64,000 nt of DNA from Isochrysis galbana. Lineage: Eukaryota; Haptophyta; Isochrysidales; Isochrysidaceae. This document shows, one piece after another, positions 1-9,794 of this stretch; within the stretch, counting starts at the first letter, position 1, and every line of letters starts with the position of its first letter. The notes under the pieces were generated by a model. It was not told the DNA's origin, searched no databases, and saw only the letters and a list, made by a program, of their open reading frames with translations. Location of the stretch: positions 5,524,148-5,588,147 of the forward strand of contig CM030931.1 of NCBI GenBank assembly GCA_018136815.1, in the 5' to 3' direction. Both the position numbers and the translations under genes were made by a program.

Positions 1-878
1 GACGCCATCGCTCGCGCTCTCTCCAGAACAGTTGCGGGTAAAATTCTCTATACAACCCCCAAACACCACTACCTCACGCACACTCACAGTAACACGTAGA
101 ATACTAATGTAAACAGAGTGAGCGCGTGAGGGGGAGAAAAAGAGAGGGGAAAGAGAAAAGAAGAGAGGAGGCCCGTCGCCTCTCCTCACGTTAAGATTGA
201 GAGAAGAGGGGAGATCTCACAGGACTTAGCGAAAGTAAACACGGGAGAGGGCGGAGGGGCATCTGTAACAGACATCCAAAGTAATGCTTCACGCAATGCT
301 TCCCGCCTAGAAATAGCGTAGCTAATATCACGATGATATGAAGATGACTCCTTTATTATTTGAAATCAACCCGCGCGGCCGACCCCCTCGTCCCGTGACA
401 AGCAGCGAACCGTCCGCAACAATTGGACCCATAGGCGTTTGCATCTAGGGACACATTTTTGGGGGTGGTGAAGGTAGAATTGTATAAGGTGTAGAAAATG
501 GCAATGGGGGGGTAAAAAAAAAGGGAATCTCAAGTTGCACCCTCTTCTCGCGCCCTCCGTCCTCCGTCCCCTCCGTTCCGCGTTCCGTACCCTCTCCCGT
601 CAATTTCACATGCCGCACATTGGCTTCCCCCGTTCTCTCGATGAGACCGTTCTGGGCCTTCCCGGATGATTCGTGCGCCTCGCTAGCCGCCGGTGCGCGT
701 CGCGGCTCGTTCCCAAGGAGGAAAAACGAGCTACGCTCCGGCTCCGACAAATTTTCTTACTTTAAGGGCGATGTCGTTGGGACAACTTGGGAGAGTAGGC
801 GTAATAGCGGTAAATGCCATCTTCACAGCTTTTTCAGCACTCATTACCCATTACAGCTCCCACGGCCCCACCGTTCCT
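1..878. other. No gene seen
   Basis: Purine-rich low-complexity DNA near 120-260, then mixed sequence. Short open frames here overlap in several frames and show no recognisable domain. The 3' flank of the EFG1 gene lies at the right edge. Confidence 0.5.
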
Positions 879-1634
879 CTATACTGCAGGACACGCAAAC
901 TTCACCCTTTTCCTCGACTTATGCGCGTTCCTGTCCGGCCGCCGTTTTGTGTCGGACGATGGTTCCTCTCCCCCCTTGCCCCTACTGGTGCGCGGCTGCA
1001 GACTTCTTTGATCTGGACCACGGCTGCTGGTGTGATCGGCGCTGGGCTCCTCTACTTCATCCCCACTGTCTCCTTCAAAGAAGTCATCTTGCGCAAAGGC
1101 CTCCTCATCGGCCACTCGCTCTCCAGCGGGTACGACATCATCGTCACCACCAGTCTCGTCGGTGGGCGCGCCGAGGGTTCCCTCTTCAAAGCGTCGTATG
1201 ATGCGCGCGCGGATCTTCCTACGCAGCTTGGCGACGGGCTCAGCGTCCTTATTCTCCTTTGGAAACAGCGAGAGGTACTTCTTGTTGCGTGGGAAGTGGC
1301 GGACGTAGAGTAGATCGTGCTCGGCGTCGCGGAGCTGCTGTGCGACGGCGGGCTCAGTGGGCAGCATCTTCTTCAGCCCCTCGATCCGCCGCTCTAGTTT
1401 GCGCCTCTCGAAGAACTTCACTCCGTGGTACTTTTTGGAGTTGAGGCGCTCCCTCTGCTTCCTCTTGGAGGTCTGTGCCTCAGCCTTTGCAGTTGCGAGC
1501 TCGGCCTCCTTCTGCTTGCGCACAGGCTCGGGAAGACTCGCTCGAGCCAGCAGCCGCTCGAGAGAACGCACGCGCTTGCGCGCAGGCTCGGCGCGGCGGG
1601 TAGAGGCAGCACGCCGCGAGGGGCCACCAACCAT
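879..1634 (-). CDS. EFG1: rRNA-processing protein EFG1 family
   Basis: Single-exon ORF of 251 residues. Residues about 55-135 carry the Efg1 signature: a basic lead-in, KKYHGVKFFERRKLERRI (67-84), and a later segment with LLYVRHFPRNKKYLSLFP (108-125). In the family this nucleolar protein helps early processing of the small-subunit pre-rRNA (established in yeast; inferred here). The N-terminus is Arg/Ala-rich and predicted helical; the C-terminal half is acidic, then basic and disordered, which is common in nucleolar proteins. The start ATG at 1634 is the first in frame and sits about 30 bases from a roughly 680-bp CT/GA minisatellite that must form the promoter or 5' UTR. A long ORF overlapping it on the other strand (1357-2427) is a product of that repeat. 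Family identity is fairly sure; function rests on homology. Confidence 0.85.
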   Translation of the reverse strand: MVGGPSRRAASTRRAEPARKRVRSLERLLARASLPEPVRKQKEAELATAKAEAQTSKRKQRERLNSKKYHGVKFFERRKLERRIEGLKKMLPTEPAVAQQLRDAEHDLLYVRHFPRNKKYLSLFPKENKDAEPVAKLRRKIRARIIRRFEEGTLGAPTDETGGDDDVVPAGERVADEEAFAQDDFFEGDSGDEVEEPSADHTSSRGPDQRSLQPRTSRGKGGEEPSSDTKRRPDRNAHKSRKRVKFACPAV

Positions 1635-1664
1635 CGCTCCTCCGTCCGCGTGTTCGCGCGCACG

Positions 1665-2345
1665 CTCTCTCTCTCGCCCTCTCGTCTCGTCTCTCTCTCT
1701 TCCTCTCTCTCTCGTCTCTCTCTCTCTCTTCCTCTCTCTCTCGTCTTGTCTCTCTCTCTTCCTCTCTCTCTCCTTTCTCTCTCGTCTCGTCTCTCTCTCT
1801 TCCTCTCTCTCTCGTCTCTCTCTCTCTCTTCCTCTCTCTCTCGTCTTGTCTCTCTCTCTTCCTCTCTCTCTCCTTTCTCTCTCGTCTCTCTCTCTCTCTT
1901 CCTCTCTCTCTCGTCTTGTCTCTCTCTCTTCCTCTCTCTCTCCTTTCTCTCTCGTCTCGTCTCTCTCTCTTCCTCTCTCTCTCGTCTTGTCTCTCTCTCT
2001 TCCTCTCTCTCTCCTTTCTCTCTCGTCTCGTCTCTCTCTCTTCCTCTCTCTCTCGTCTTGTCTCTCTCTCTTCCTCTCTCTCTCCTTTCTCTCTCGTCTC
2101 GTCTCTCTCTCTTCCTCTCTCTCTCGTCTCTCTCTCTCTCTTCCTCTCTCTCTCGTCTTGTCTCTCTCTCTTCCTCTCTCTCTCCTTTCTCTCTCGTCTC
2201 GTCTCTCTCTCTTCCTCTCTCTCTCGTCTTGTCTCTCTCTCTTCCTCTCTCTCTCCTTTCTCTCTCGTCTCGTCTCTCTCTCTTCCTCTCTCTCTCGTCT
2301 CGTCTCTCTCTCTTCCTCTCTCTCTCGTCTCTCTCCCTCCGCTTT
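1665..2345. repeat. CT-rich minisatellite next to the EFG1 start
   Basis: About 680 bp made almost only of C and T on the + strand, with G only in CTCGTCT/CTTGTCT spacers. Units of about 30-42 bp (a TCTCTCTCTTCCTCTCTCTCTC core plus CGTCTTG, CGTCTCG or CTTTC spacers) recur in an alternating higher-order order. On the EFG1 sense strand it is homopurine. Such tracts can form triplex (H-DNA). Long Ser/Leu or Arg/Glu ORFs here are frame artefacts. Confidence 0.9.
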
Positions 2346-2385
2346 CTCTGGTCTCTCTCTCTCGTCATTCTTCTTCTCACCTCGC

Positions 2386-2424
2386 GTCTCGTCCCTCTCT
2401 CGACGAGAGAGTGTGGGACGAGAC
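2386..2424. repeat. Inverted repeat ending the minisatellite
   Basis: Arms GTCTCGTCCC (2386-2395) and GGGACGAGAC (2415-2424) are exact reverse complements, with a second smaller CTCTCG/CGAGAG pair between them. It could extrude as a hairpin. It marks where the pyrimidine tract changes to purine-rich DNA. Confidence 0.7.
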
Positions 2425-2506
2425 TAGAGAGAGAGAGAGATCGAGGCGACAGAGATACTACAGCGAAGAGAGAAGAGAGTGACGAGGGGTGGTCGTTGGA
2501 GTAATG

Positions 2507-2800
2507 GGCTGGGCACGACTGGCCAGGGCGGGCGAATGGGGCGAGCCTGTGAGCCTGTGAGTCAGAGAGTAGGTCAGTAGATTTGTCTCTTCCTGGTAAG
2601 CCATCAGACATCAGGCATGCCAGGAGGATGGGTGGTTCCTCCCCCGTCCATGGTAGGGGAGGGAGTGGAGAGAGAGGGGGGGGGGGGCTCGTGCCCCCCC
2701 CCGCATGGGTCAACCAAGTATAAACTTAGTTGAGCGCCAGCGAAGGAGAGGCAGGGGAGGCCAGGGCCCAGCCCCAGCCTCCTCTGCCCTCTGCCCCACA
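2507..2800. repeat. Family A repeat: 3' half joined to an inverted fragment
   Basis: 2507-2735 matches the 3' part of the family A repeats at 49996-50759 (+) and 38722-39475 (-), ending in the family's terminal hairpin CAAGTATAAACTTAG. 2736-2800 matches an internal part of the same family on the opposite strand (compare 38989-39055). So two A fragments lie tail-to-inside in opposite directions. Confidence 0.75.
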
Positions 2801-2949
2801 GCCTCCGGAATAAGGCTGTGAATATATTAGCCTACTATCTAGATATTAGGCTGTCTGCCTGCAAATCGTACTATCTACCTCAATGCTAATAGTGCCCAAG
2901 CCATTACCTGTATCTATGTACGTACGTAGCTGTAGCTGTGACTGCCAAA

Positions 2950-3711
2950 GCTACACTAAAAAAAATCTTCTTAAAAATTCCCGCTACTTGTGCGACGTGA
3001 GGCAGAGTGCTTATGAACCTCCCTACTGCCCAACCCTAACCCCTGTCAACCCCCTTCCCCTTCCCCAGTTCCCTCTTTGGCGGAGAAGCTGGTTCCGGGG
3101 AGGCCGTGCGCGCTGCTTCGGCCAGGAGTCGGAGAGAAGGGGGCGGGACCTACATGTGAAACACAGGAACAGTGTTTTTTTTCGGAGGCCCAAAACATAT
3201 GTTTTTCGCTGTTTTATTTCGGGCGGCCCCCCTACCCCACACATATGTTTTTTACATTGTTTTTCTCTGTTTTTTTTCGACGGCAAAAAACATACTGTTT
3301 TTGCTGTTTTATTTCTAAGTTTGGCTGTGTTTCACATGTAGGGGGCGGGAGTTTGTGGCTTCTCCTGTGCTCTAAATTTGGTCGAGGTTCCCTCCCTTGC
3401 ATCTCGTGTGATCTTCCTTGGATCTACGCTGAGTTTTCTACTAACTAGTACAGTTTAGCTATCCTAAGTGATGTTTCGTATATCCAAACCTCTCGCCGCC
3501 TGCGAGAGGTCTTCCGATGTTTCCAGGTTGAAGTCTTTATCCACCATGTAAAGAGGGCTTATCATCTTCCGCATATGTTTGTTGCTCGGGGCGTGTAGCC
3601 CCATCTTCTCTCGCTGTTTTTTAAGCCTTTGGAAGAAACTGACCTTCGCCGTTACTAATAGGTGGTATCTTGTAAGAATTGCTCTAAGGATCGACCTAAC
3701 GGGCCTATGAC
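2950..3711 (-). mobile_element. LINE 3' end fragment (interrupted by a MITE)
   Basis: On the minus strand this closely matches the 3' end of the LINE at 60108-62308: the decayed C-terminal coding part at about 3470-3711 (FFQRLK, Q.EKMGLHAPSNKH.RKMISPLY.VDKDFN-like stretch), then the UTR and a terminal T-run at about 2957. A 194-bp hAT MITE splits it at 3149. The left end abuts CT-rich DNA and the right end stops abruptly at 3711, where another repeat begins. No coding capacity remains. Confidence 0.8.
3149..3342. mobile_element. hAT-type MITE, complete
   Basis: 194 bp with perfect 18-bp terminal inverted repeats (CCTACATGTGAAACACAG and its reverse complement at 3325-3342) and an exact 8-bp target duplication GGGCGGGA at 3141-3148 and 3343-3350. 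The uninterrupted LINE sequence is seen at about 60290, which confirms the insertion. The inner ends resemble the larger hAT element at 8810-9794 (the tttttttcggaggcc motif), so this looks like a deletion derivative of that group. Confidence 0.92.
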
Positions 3712-4300
3712 GAATTGGAGTGGCCCATAGGGCCTGAGGGCAATGAGGAAGGAGTAAGGCCGGCGGCAGGCGCGGCGAGGGAGACGACTTCGGAGGTGCT
3801 GACGGGCTGAAGCCCGTCAGCAGAGGAAGGCGGGCAGGCGGGCTTGGGCGAGGGCGAGGACGGCGGCGAGAACGACATCGAGCGAGGGGCGACGGACGAT
3901 CCGACGGGGGCGACAGTTACGCACAGGAATAAGGAGGGAATCTTTCGAAAACCCTTAAGTAGGTTGATGAAGACCGAAGTAAAATAGCGCCACGATATAA
4001 TCCAACGGCCAACACCTGAGGGGGAATCAGGGTCCCACAAGGGGCGGTTCCTTGCACCGGCGATACCTGAACGCGCGACTAAGCCTAAAAACGCGAGGAG
4101 CACGCAAGGAGGTAAGCCAGGTGAGGGGCAAGCAGGCGACAAAGTAGGCGACAAAGGAGGCGACAAAGGAGGCGAGGGCAACAAGGGCGAATGTAGGACC
4201 CTGCGACGGTGACTCGTGGCTAGCCTGCAAGGAGGGAACATAGAAACGCAAACAACTTCTAAAACAAAAAGGTCGATCGCGGATGCGACATATCTGCATC
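3712..4300. repeat. Family C dispersed repeat
   Basis: Contains GGAGGCGACAAA tandem motifs near 4130-4170 and a block at about 4195-4290 that recurs at 38640-38721 plus 39494-39533. The second copy is split by a family A element; this one is not, so it serves as the empty site. No reliable coding frame. Confidence 0.65.
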
Positions 4301-4368
4301 TATGTACATAGTTCGAGAGCACTATTAGGTTCAAATATACTAGCCGTAAACCAAACCTATTCACAGCC

Positions 4369-5372
4369 TTACTCCGGAACCAATGAGGCCCCAAAAAGCC
4401 GATACACCGTCAAACAAAAAGGAAACACGAAAGAGCCGATAGCCCGATAACGCACTCGCGACTCTTTTTCCCCGTAGAGCCACACATAGTAGCTCCGCAA
4501 TGATGCCAAGATGGCGGTGTCCTCGGTAGCTATTTTGTCCTCATCTAGATTTGGTTGTGCGTCGTCCCACTCGACTCCTGCGTATAGCGCCGGGATGTCC
4601 CCATTTGCGTGTCTTGGCGTGAATCTTCTGAAGAATTGCTTCGTAACGAGCTCTTCCGCCCTCATGATTCCCTCCGCTAGGGATGGGGCCGGGGAATAGG
4701 TGCGCCTTTTGTCGACAACCTTGCGGTTCAGGTCGGCTATGGATGCCGCCCGGGCTGCTTCAGGAATCATTGCCATCTGTACCTTCCTGGCGTCCGCCAC
4801 CGCGTCTATCTCCGCTTGTGCGTAGGATTTTCGTCTGCGGAACTCCGTCGCCTTCGCGAAGAGAATCGAGGACACTCTCCCTTTGGCTTCCGTCCATGCC
4901 GCGAGTTTGTCCCTGTCATCCTTCTCTATGGGGGTGGAGTGTAAACGCCTCCAAAGGAGGTTAATCATCTCTCGCGTCTCGGGGTCATCGAGAACCTCAA
5001 TTGGTATCTTAGCTTCTATCACCGTCGCACGCCTAGGGGGCGCAAGTGCAAAAGTCGCTACCACCGGGTGGTGGTCGGAAGCCGCTATGCCCGTAAAAAG
5101 TTTCAGGTCTATATATGCCTTGTGCCATCTCCACGTAGAGTAGTACTCCGCTGCGTAAATGCGGTCAATCCTAGAGTGGGTCTGATGCCCGCATCTCGTG
5201 TATTGGTTTTTAAATCCCGGATTTACTAGTACTTGGATGTCCGTGAGCCCATGCGTGGCCAGCGCCCTCGCGAGGGCTCTGCCCCCTGAATTAGCATAGG
5301 GGGCGGCCCCCGCACTTGACCGGGTGTCTCTGTTAATGTTTTCGACGCAGTTAAAGTCGCCCGCTCCGGTGG
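4369..5372 (-). pseudogene. LINE endonuclease-domain fragment
   Basis: One open minus-strand frame from about 5372 to 4369 encodes the C-terminal half of an AP-type endonuclease/exonuclease/phosphatase domain as found in non-LTR retrotransposons. Visible catalytic motifs, in order, are GDFN (about 5363), RIDRIY (about 5170) and SDHHPVVATF (about 5076). About 200 further residues of linker follow, which would normally lead into reverse transcriptase. There is no in-frame ATG upstream; the N-terminal half of the endonuclease and all of the RT are missing. It lies just downstream of the nicastrin gene on the same strand. Confidence 0.85.
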
Positions 5373-5603
5373 GGCGTCGTGGCGGCGGGGGGCTGGGAGG
5401 TGGGAGCGGTCGGCGCGCGCTCCATCGCTGAAACTATAACAATAGTTTTTTGTCTCTTGGAGCGGTTCAAGTAGCAAGTCTTGAAGATGGCTGTGTCAGT
5501 GCTATGGTAAGCTGTGGCATGAGCCTTAGACAAGGCCTTGTGGTGATCGGCGCTTGCGCACCCTGAATACTTATGCGCCCCCATTCCCCCTTGTCTTGGC
5601 AGC

Positions 5604-8219
5604 CTACTCATGCATTCGATTCAGTTCTCTCCGCCACCCCCTCAACATTATGTCCGCGGCTACTGCGGCCAAGGTGACAATGGCTGTGCAAAGCGAGAAG
5701 AGAAGCAAAATTACAGGTTCGCGTTGTGATGGGGCGAACGGCCAGATCGTCGCATGGACGCCAGGAGGCCAATTCGACTCCGTCCACAGCGGGTCTCCCC
5801 TATAGGAATCCGTCTCATTCTCCTGAGATCGCTCTTGTACAACGTCGTCAACTACCCACGAGGCGGCGGCTGCGTCGTACTCCAAGAGCGGAGAGAGCGC
5901 ATCGTGAGCGATAACTGTAGGCTCGCACGACGCCGCAGAACGTTGTTCTTCTCCATCCGCGCGCGTACCCATCGCATCGGCTTGTTTGAGTGCCGAAGGA
6001 AGCCCGCAAGAAGGCTGCAAAAGATCCCGTAGCACCGCGGCGGTGAAGCGCGCTGTGTCGGAGGCCCCTTCTTCGCCTTGTAGCGGGAAGAACACGCCCG
6101 TGTATCGGCTTCTTCGGTCCGGCTGCAGCGGAGCGTTCGCACCGCCCGACGTGGCTTCGAGGGCACGAACGATGCGACAGCGATCGTCATTGCGCGTACC
6201 GCCCTCGTGGCCATGTGCACTCGCACTGTCGCCCTCCGCACCAGCTATCCGAGTTGGCCGCGTCGCTGGCTCAGGCAGTACCAAGAGGCAATCGAGCATT
6301 TCTTGCACTAGAGTGCAATTGGCTGTAGGAAGCGCGTCCTGTGGACCTCCCGCCAACGCCCACCAGGCCTTGGCGGCCGCAGTAGCCGCACGGCAAATAA
6401 CCTCTGCATCAATGCCGTCCGCGGTATCGAAGCGGGTGCCGTGTCGAGCACCCTCTGGGATACGCGAGTTGTAGTCCGAAAGCATGGCCACATCCGGAAC
6501 CGCGGTGGCTGCGCTGCCATCTCGCGCGGCACCATTATTGTCACATCTTGTCGGGGTGGGCGCGTCATCGGGATGCGAGGCGGAGTTGAGGAGACTCAAC
6601 GCGGCCCCGGGCGGGAGTCCGGGTTCCGCGGCATCACCTACTGTCAACCCTGGTGTAGACGCTGCAGCCAGCCGTATTGCATGGGCCACACTCATTGTGG
6701 CGTCACGCCCTTCTAACGCAGCGCCGTCAACGGAGGTACCGGCGCGCCAGTCCAGGTGGCCCTCGCAGTCTAGCAATGAGCCTGTTGGTCGCTGCGCATT
6801 GTCTGGAGAGTGCAAGAACAACGCCACCTCGCCGTGCCGCCCCATCGCCTGGATGGCACCCACGGGCCCGATCTCGAGCATCGAGACCACCCCCGCTTGG
6901 CGTAGTGCCTCGAAGCGCAAGTCCGCCTTGAAGGGGTCAGTGCACGAAGCGATTGGCGGTAGCGGCGCCAATTGTTCTGACATGCCCGCTGGAAATGGAG
7001 TGGGTGACGCGCTAGGCGGGCCACTTGACACCGGCTCCCTCACCGACGCTGGCTCCGAGCAATTAAATGTGCGTACGTCATGGAAGAAGCGTCGCGAGCC
7101 GATCTGGCCCCACGCTTCCCCCGTGAAGAAGGCAAAAGCAGGCGTCCGCGGCAATCCCGAGAAGACTGCAGCCGCGTCCACCGTGCCGCCCGTGCCACTG
7201 GCGAGATCAACGACAGCCTCGACGGCTGCAAGCAGCGCGACGGTTGAGGACACAGCAGCATCGGCTCCTGGCGTGTCCGCATGGAAGAAGGCGGCGGCAT
7301 CAAGCGTCGCGCTGAGGAGTACAACTGGCTTAGTCGCCAGGGGCGGCGTGAGGGTACCGCTGAGCCGTGGCTCGAGAAGGCCCCAGATACTCTGACCGCC
7401 GAGCGGGAGGCATGTGCCCGCAGCGAGGCACGAAGTCGAATCGCCCTCAGCCATCATTGGGTAGTGCAACTGCAAGAGCGGCGGCTCAGCGCGTTCGGCA
7501 ATGGCACGGAGGGTGGCAGCGCTCTCGCTCGCGTTGAGCAGCACGATGCCAAAGTCGAACGCCTCATTGAGAAGCGGCGGCAATAGCCTCTGTTCCTGCT
7601 CTTCCTCCTCCTCCTCGATCTCCTCCAGACGCTCTCCCATTGCTCCCTCCTCACCTTGCAGTACAGCTATCCCGCGCAAGGTAGCCCCAAGGTGGTGGCA
7701 GAGGGCGCGCAGTGTGCGGCGTGTGAAGAGCCCACCGGCGAGCGCAACCGCCAGCTGCGCAGGCGCGTCCGTATCTCGCAGCACAGATGTCCATGCGGAG
7801 GATGCCTTCGGCAATGAGGAGGGAGAGCGAGAGGAGGGAGAGGAGGAAGGAGACGAGGAAGAAGATGACGAGAGCTCCAGCTCCGCCGGCAAGGCCTCTG
7901 CATCCATCGATGAGGGAGCGGCGGCTCGAAGCGGCAGGTGGGCTTCGGGGGAGGCGGAGGAGCGTGGAGACGCCGTGGAGGAGAGGAGAGCGAGCAGATC
8001 ATCGGCCGAGAGCACCGGCACGAGTGGTGCTCCTCCCTCGTCGCGTCTCGTAGCGCAGCCTGCGGGGCCTGCGGTGGTGAGAAGGCGTACGCATGCGTGT
8101 GCGCCAGACAGCTCAAGCTGCTGCAAGCTCGAGACCCACGAGCCCGCCCCCGCCCCCGCCCCCCGCTCTCCCCAGCAGAGCAGGAGGGCCACAAAGGCAC
8201 CGCTCGACGCGCCGCGCAT
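5604..8219 (-). CDS. NCSTN: Nicastrin, gamma-secretase subunit
   Basis: Single-exon ORF, 871 residues (animal and plant nicastrins are nearer 700). In the family nicastrin is the large type I membrane subunit that gates substrate entry to the gamma-secretase intramembrane protease. Seen here: an N-terminal hydrophobic stretch (about 7-16) fitting a signal peptide; a lumenal aminopeptidase-like domain with the PVVLLSATLDAAAFFH stretch and PGAD at about 298-320, and FAFFTGEAWGQIGSRRF at about 362-378, containing the conserved GE-x-IGS motif; and one C-terminal transmembrane segment (about 835-859) with a short basic tail. Extra length comes from low-complexity inserts (poly-Ser about 117-135, poly-Glu about 199-208). 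Cysteines are frequent, as expected for a lumenal protein. The start at 8219 is chosen because the signal peptide follows it. No introns, unlike VWA8 and DHX15 nearby. A LINE fragment lies about 230 bp beyond the stop. Confidence 0.85.
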   Translation of the reverse strand: MRGASSGAFVALLLCWGERGAGAGAGSWVSSLQQLELSGAHACVRLLTTAGPAGCATRRDEGGAPLVPVLSADDLLALLSSTASPRSSASPEAHLPLRAAAPSSMDAEALPAELELSSSSSSSPSSSPSSRSPSSLPKASSAWTSVLRDTDAPAQLAVALAGGLFTRRTLRALCHHLGATLRGIAVLQGEEGAMGERLEEIEEEEEEQEQRLLPPLLNEAFDFGIVLLNASESAATLRAIAERAEPPLLQLHYPMMAEGDSTSCLAAGTCLPLGGQSIWGLLEPRLSGTLTPPLATKPVVLLSATLDAAAFFHADTPGADAAVSSTVALLAAVEAVVDLASGTGGTVDAAAVFSGLPRTPAFAFFTGEAWGQIGSRRFFHDVRTFNCSEPASVREPVSSGPPSASPTPFPAGMSEQLAPLPPIASCTDPFKADLRFEALRQAGVVSMLEIGPVGAIQAMGRHGEVALFLHSPDNAQRPTGSLLDCEGHLDWRAGTSVDGAALEGRDATMSVAHAIRLAAASTPGLTVGDAAEPGLPPGAALSLLNSASHPDDAPTPTRCDNNGAARDGSAATAVPDVAMLSDYNSRIPEGARHGTRFDTADGIDAEVICRAATAAAKAWWALAGGPQDALPTANCTLVQEMLDCLLVLPEPATRPTRIAGAEGDSASAHGHEGGTRNDDRCRIVRALEATSGGANAPLQPDRRSRYTGVFFPLQGEEGASDTARFTAAVLRDLLQPSCGLPSALKQADAMGTRADGEEQRSAASCEPTVIAHDALSPLLEYDAAAASWVVDDVVQERSQENETDSYRGDPLWTESNWPPGVHATIWPFAPSQREPVILLLFSLCTAIVTLAAVAADIMLRGWRRELNRMHE

Positions 8220-8801
8220 CCCTTCCCTCTTTACTGTTCTACTCTAGGCATGAGCTTTATGGATGTGCCCCATTTCTATTAGGTATTAGGTAATAAAATC
8301 GTGCACTTTGGTTTCTAGAAGGTGCTTAAACTGCATGAAAGCCTCCTCATGTAGAGAGCTCGGCCGACATGTGATTATTTTTTGAAATGGTTGAAGTGCT
8401 GACTTACAATGACATTCAACATGCTTGCGCGTACAACACGACGAGCCTCATGGATGTGCCCCGACATCGGTGGGGGGCGCTCCGCGCGGCACTCACACCA
8501 CTCTCAGACACCTCTAGGAGCCCAGAAGAGGCACTCCTTCGACGCACAACACACTCTCTTTTCTTGCACAGCCCTCTCTTCAGATTTCCACAAGCACACA
8601 GCATGAAACCCTCCCATGCCAACTAACTTTATAGTTGGTTGCCATGGACCATGGAGCGCGGAGCGCGCTTCCCACCACTGGTTGCCAAATCTGCGACACC
8701 ACTGACTTCGGGCGCTCGACTGGCGACCTCTACGGCCTCACGGCCTCAGCAGCATCCTCGCAGTTTGTCGCTGCAGCACTCCAGCTACCCCGGGAGTGCG
8801 C
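8220..8801. other. Intergenic, no gene seen
   Basis: Nicastrin upstream region, moderately AT-richer than its surroundings. Short frames only. No repeat family recognised until the hAT element. Confidence 0.5.
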
Positions 8802-8809
8802 AACGCTAC

Positions 8810-9794
8810 CCTAGATGTGAAAGACAGAAACAGCGTTTTTTTTCGGAGGCCAAAAACAGTGTTTTTGACCGTCTTTCAAACACCCTCCGTTTTTGCCACC
8901 GTTTTTTGACGGTCGCGCGCGAGCGCGCAAGCGCTCGGAGGTGTTGCCCGCGCCTGCACCGCTGCTGCCGGTGCTGCTCTCCGTGGCGACTGCACGGTCC
9001 ACCTCCTGCACTGTCACCTTGCGTGCCTTGCGCGAAGCCTTCGCCGCATCACTTGCGCGCACCGACTCGATGAGGGAGAGGAACTGAGGATCAACGGAAG
9101 CACACTTGGCAGACTTGTTTCTGCCGAAGATGTGATCCGCGATCCTCGTAGCCCCTCCATTCCTCCGGCAGCCACACCCCAGGCAAGCCCAGTGAGTGTT
9201 GTTGGGGTCTTCCTCGTTCACAATCGAAACGCACTTCCAAACAGGATCAGTGCGCCTCGAAACGAGGGAGCGCTTACGACCGGATAAAACCGGCTGGCTC
9301 AGACCTGTGGCACGCGCTGGGAGCACATTGAATATGCTCCCAGGCGCGGGAGCTGTGCCCGCGCGCGCGGGCGCGGGCACAGACTCCTCCTCCTCCTGCC
9401 GAGTGAGGACCGACTGCGTGGCGCCGTCGAGCAGCGCAGCCCACGCATGCCTTGCTTCGCCACCACGCGCAAGCGCGAGCTCGTGGTCAGCGCCGTCGCC
9501 GTCGCCGTCGCTGCTGCTGTCGCTCTCCACCACGCGCGCGGATCGGCTCGCGCGCGTGGGGTTGGGGTTGAAGGTGGAGCGGCTCGCCATCGCCAGGAGG
9601 GGAGGGGGCAGGGAGCAGCCGACACGTGCGGAGGGGCGCGGGCGGAGGCGTTCCGCACGCGGGGGAAAAAGGCCCCCCCTGTGATATTTTGCCCCACTGT
9701 TTTTCGCACTGTTTTTTACTGTTTTTTTTCGATCCCCAAAAACAGCTGTTTTTACTGTCTTTCTAGACCTCACCCGCTGTCTTTCACATCTAGG
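8810..9794. mobile_element. hAT element carrying a BED-finger ORF
   Basis: 985 bp with terminal inverted repeats CCTAGATGTGAAAGACAG (8810-8827) and the exact complement at 9777-9794, flanked by perfect 8-bp target duplications AACGCTAC (8802-8809, 9795-9802). TIR and duplication size are typical of hAT elements. It encodes only the zinc-finger part of a transposase, so it is probably non-autonomous. Confidence 0.92.
8811..9590 (-). CDS. BED zinc-finger protein inside the hAT element
   Basis: 259 codons from the ATG at 9590; its TAG stop (8813-8811) lies within the left terminal inverted repeat. A BED-type finger is visible at about residues 115-165: W118, C136-x2-C139, GGATR at 145-149, H153 and C163. 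BED fingers are the DNA-binding N-termini of hAT transposases. The acidic RNase-H-like catalytic core and the dimerisation domain are absent. The flanking parts are Ser/Ala/Arg-rich. An open frame runs upstream to 9965 but leaves the element, so the internal ATG is preferred. It may be a remnant, or a DNA-binding product that could compete at TIRs (inference). Confidence 0.7.
   Translation of the reverse strand: MASRSTFNPNPTRASRSARVVESDSSSDGDGDGADHELALARGGEARHAWAALLDGATQSVLTRQEEEESVPAPARAGTAPAPGSIFNVLPARATGLSQPVLSGRKRSLVSRRTDPVWKCVSIVNEEDPNNTHWACLGCGCRRNGGATRIADHIFGRNKSAKCASVDPQFLSLIESVRASDAAKASRKARKVTVQEVDRAVATESSTGSSGAGAGNTSERLRARARPSKNGGKNGGCLKDGQKHCFWPPKKNAVSVFHI

Noticed and set aside
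1357-2713. Very long Ser/Leu and Arg/Glu ORFs on both strands
   Set aside because: They are translations of a CT/GA minisatellite; several frames are open at once because the repeat lacks stop codons.
3705-4394. Minus-strand ORF of 229 residues
   Set aside because: Runs through family C repeat DNA; its SMFPPCRLATSHRRR segment recurs at 38592-38720 only because the repeat does.
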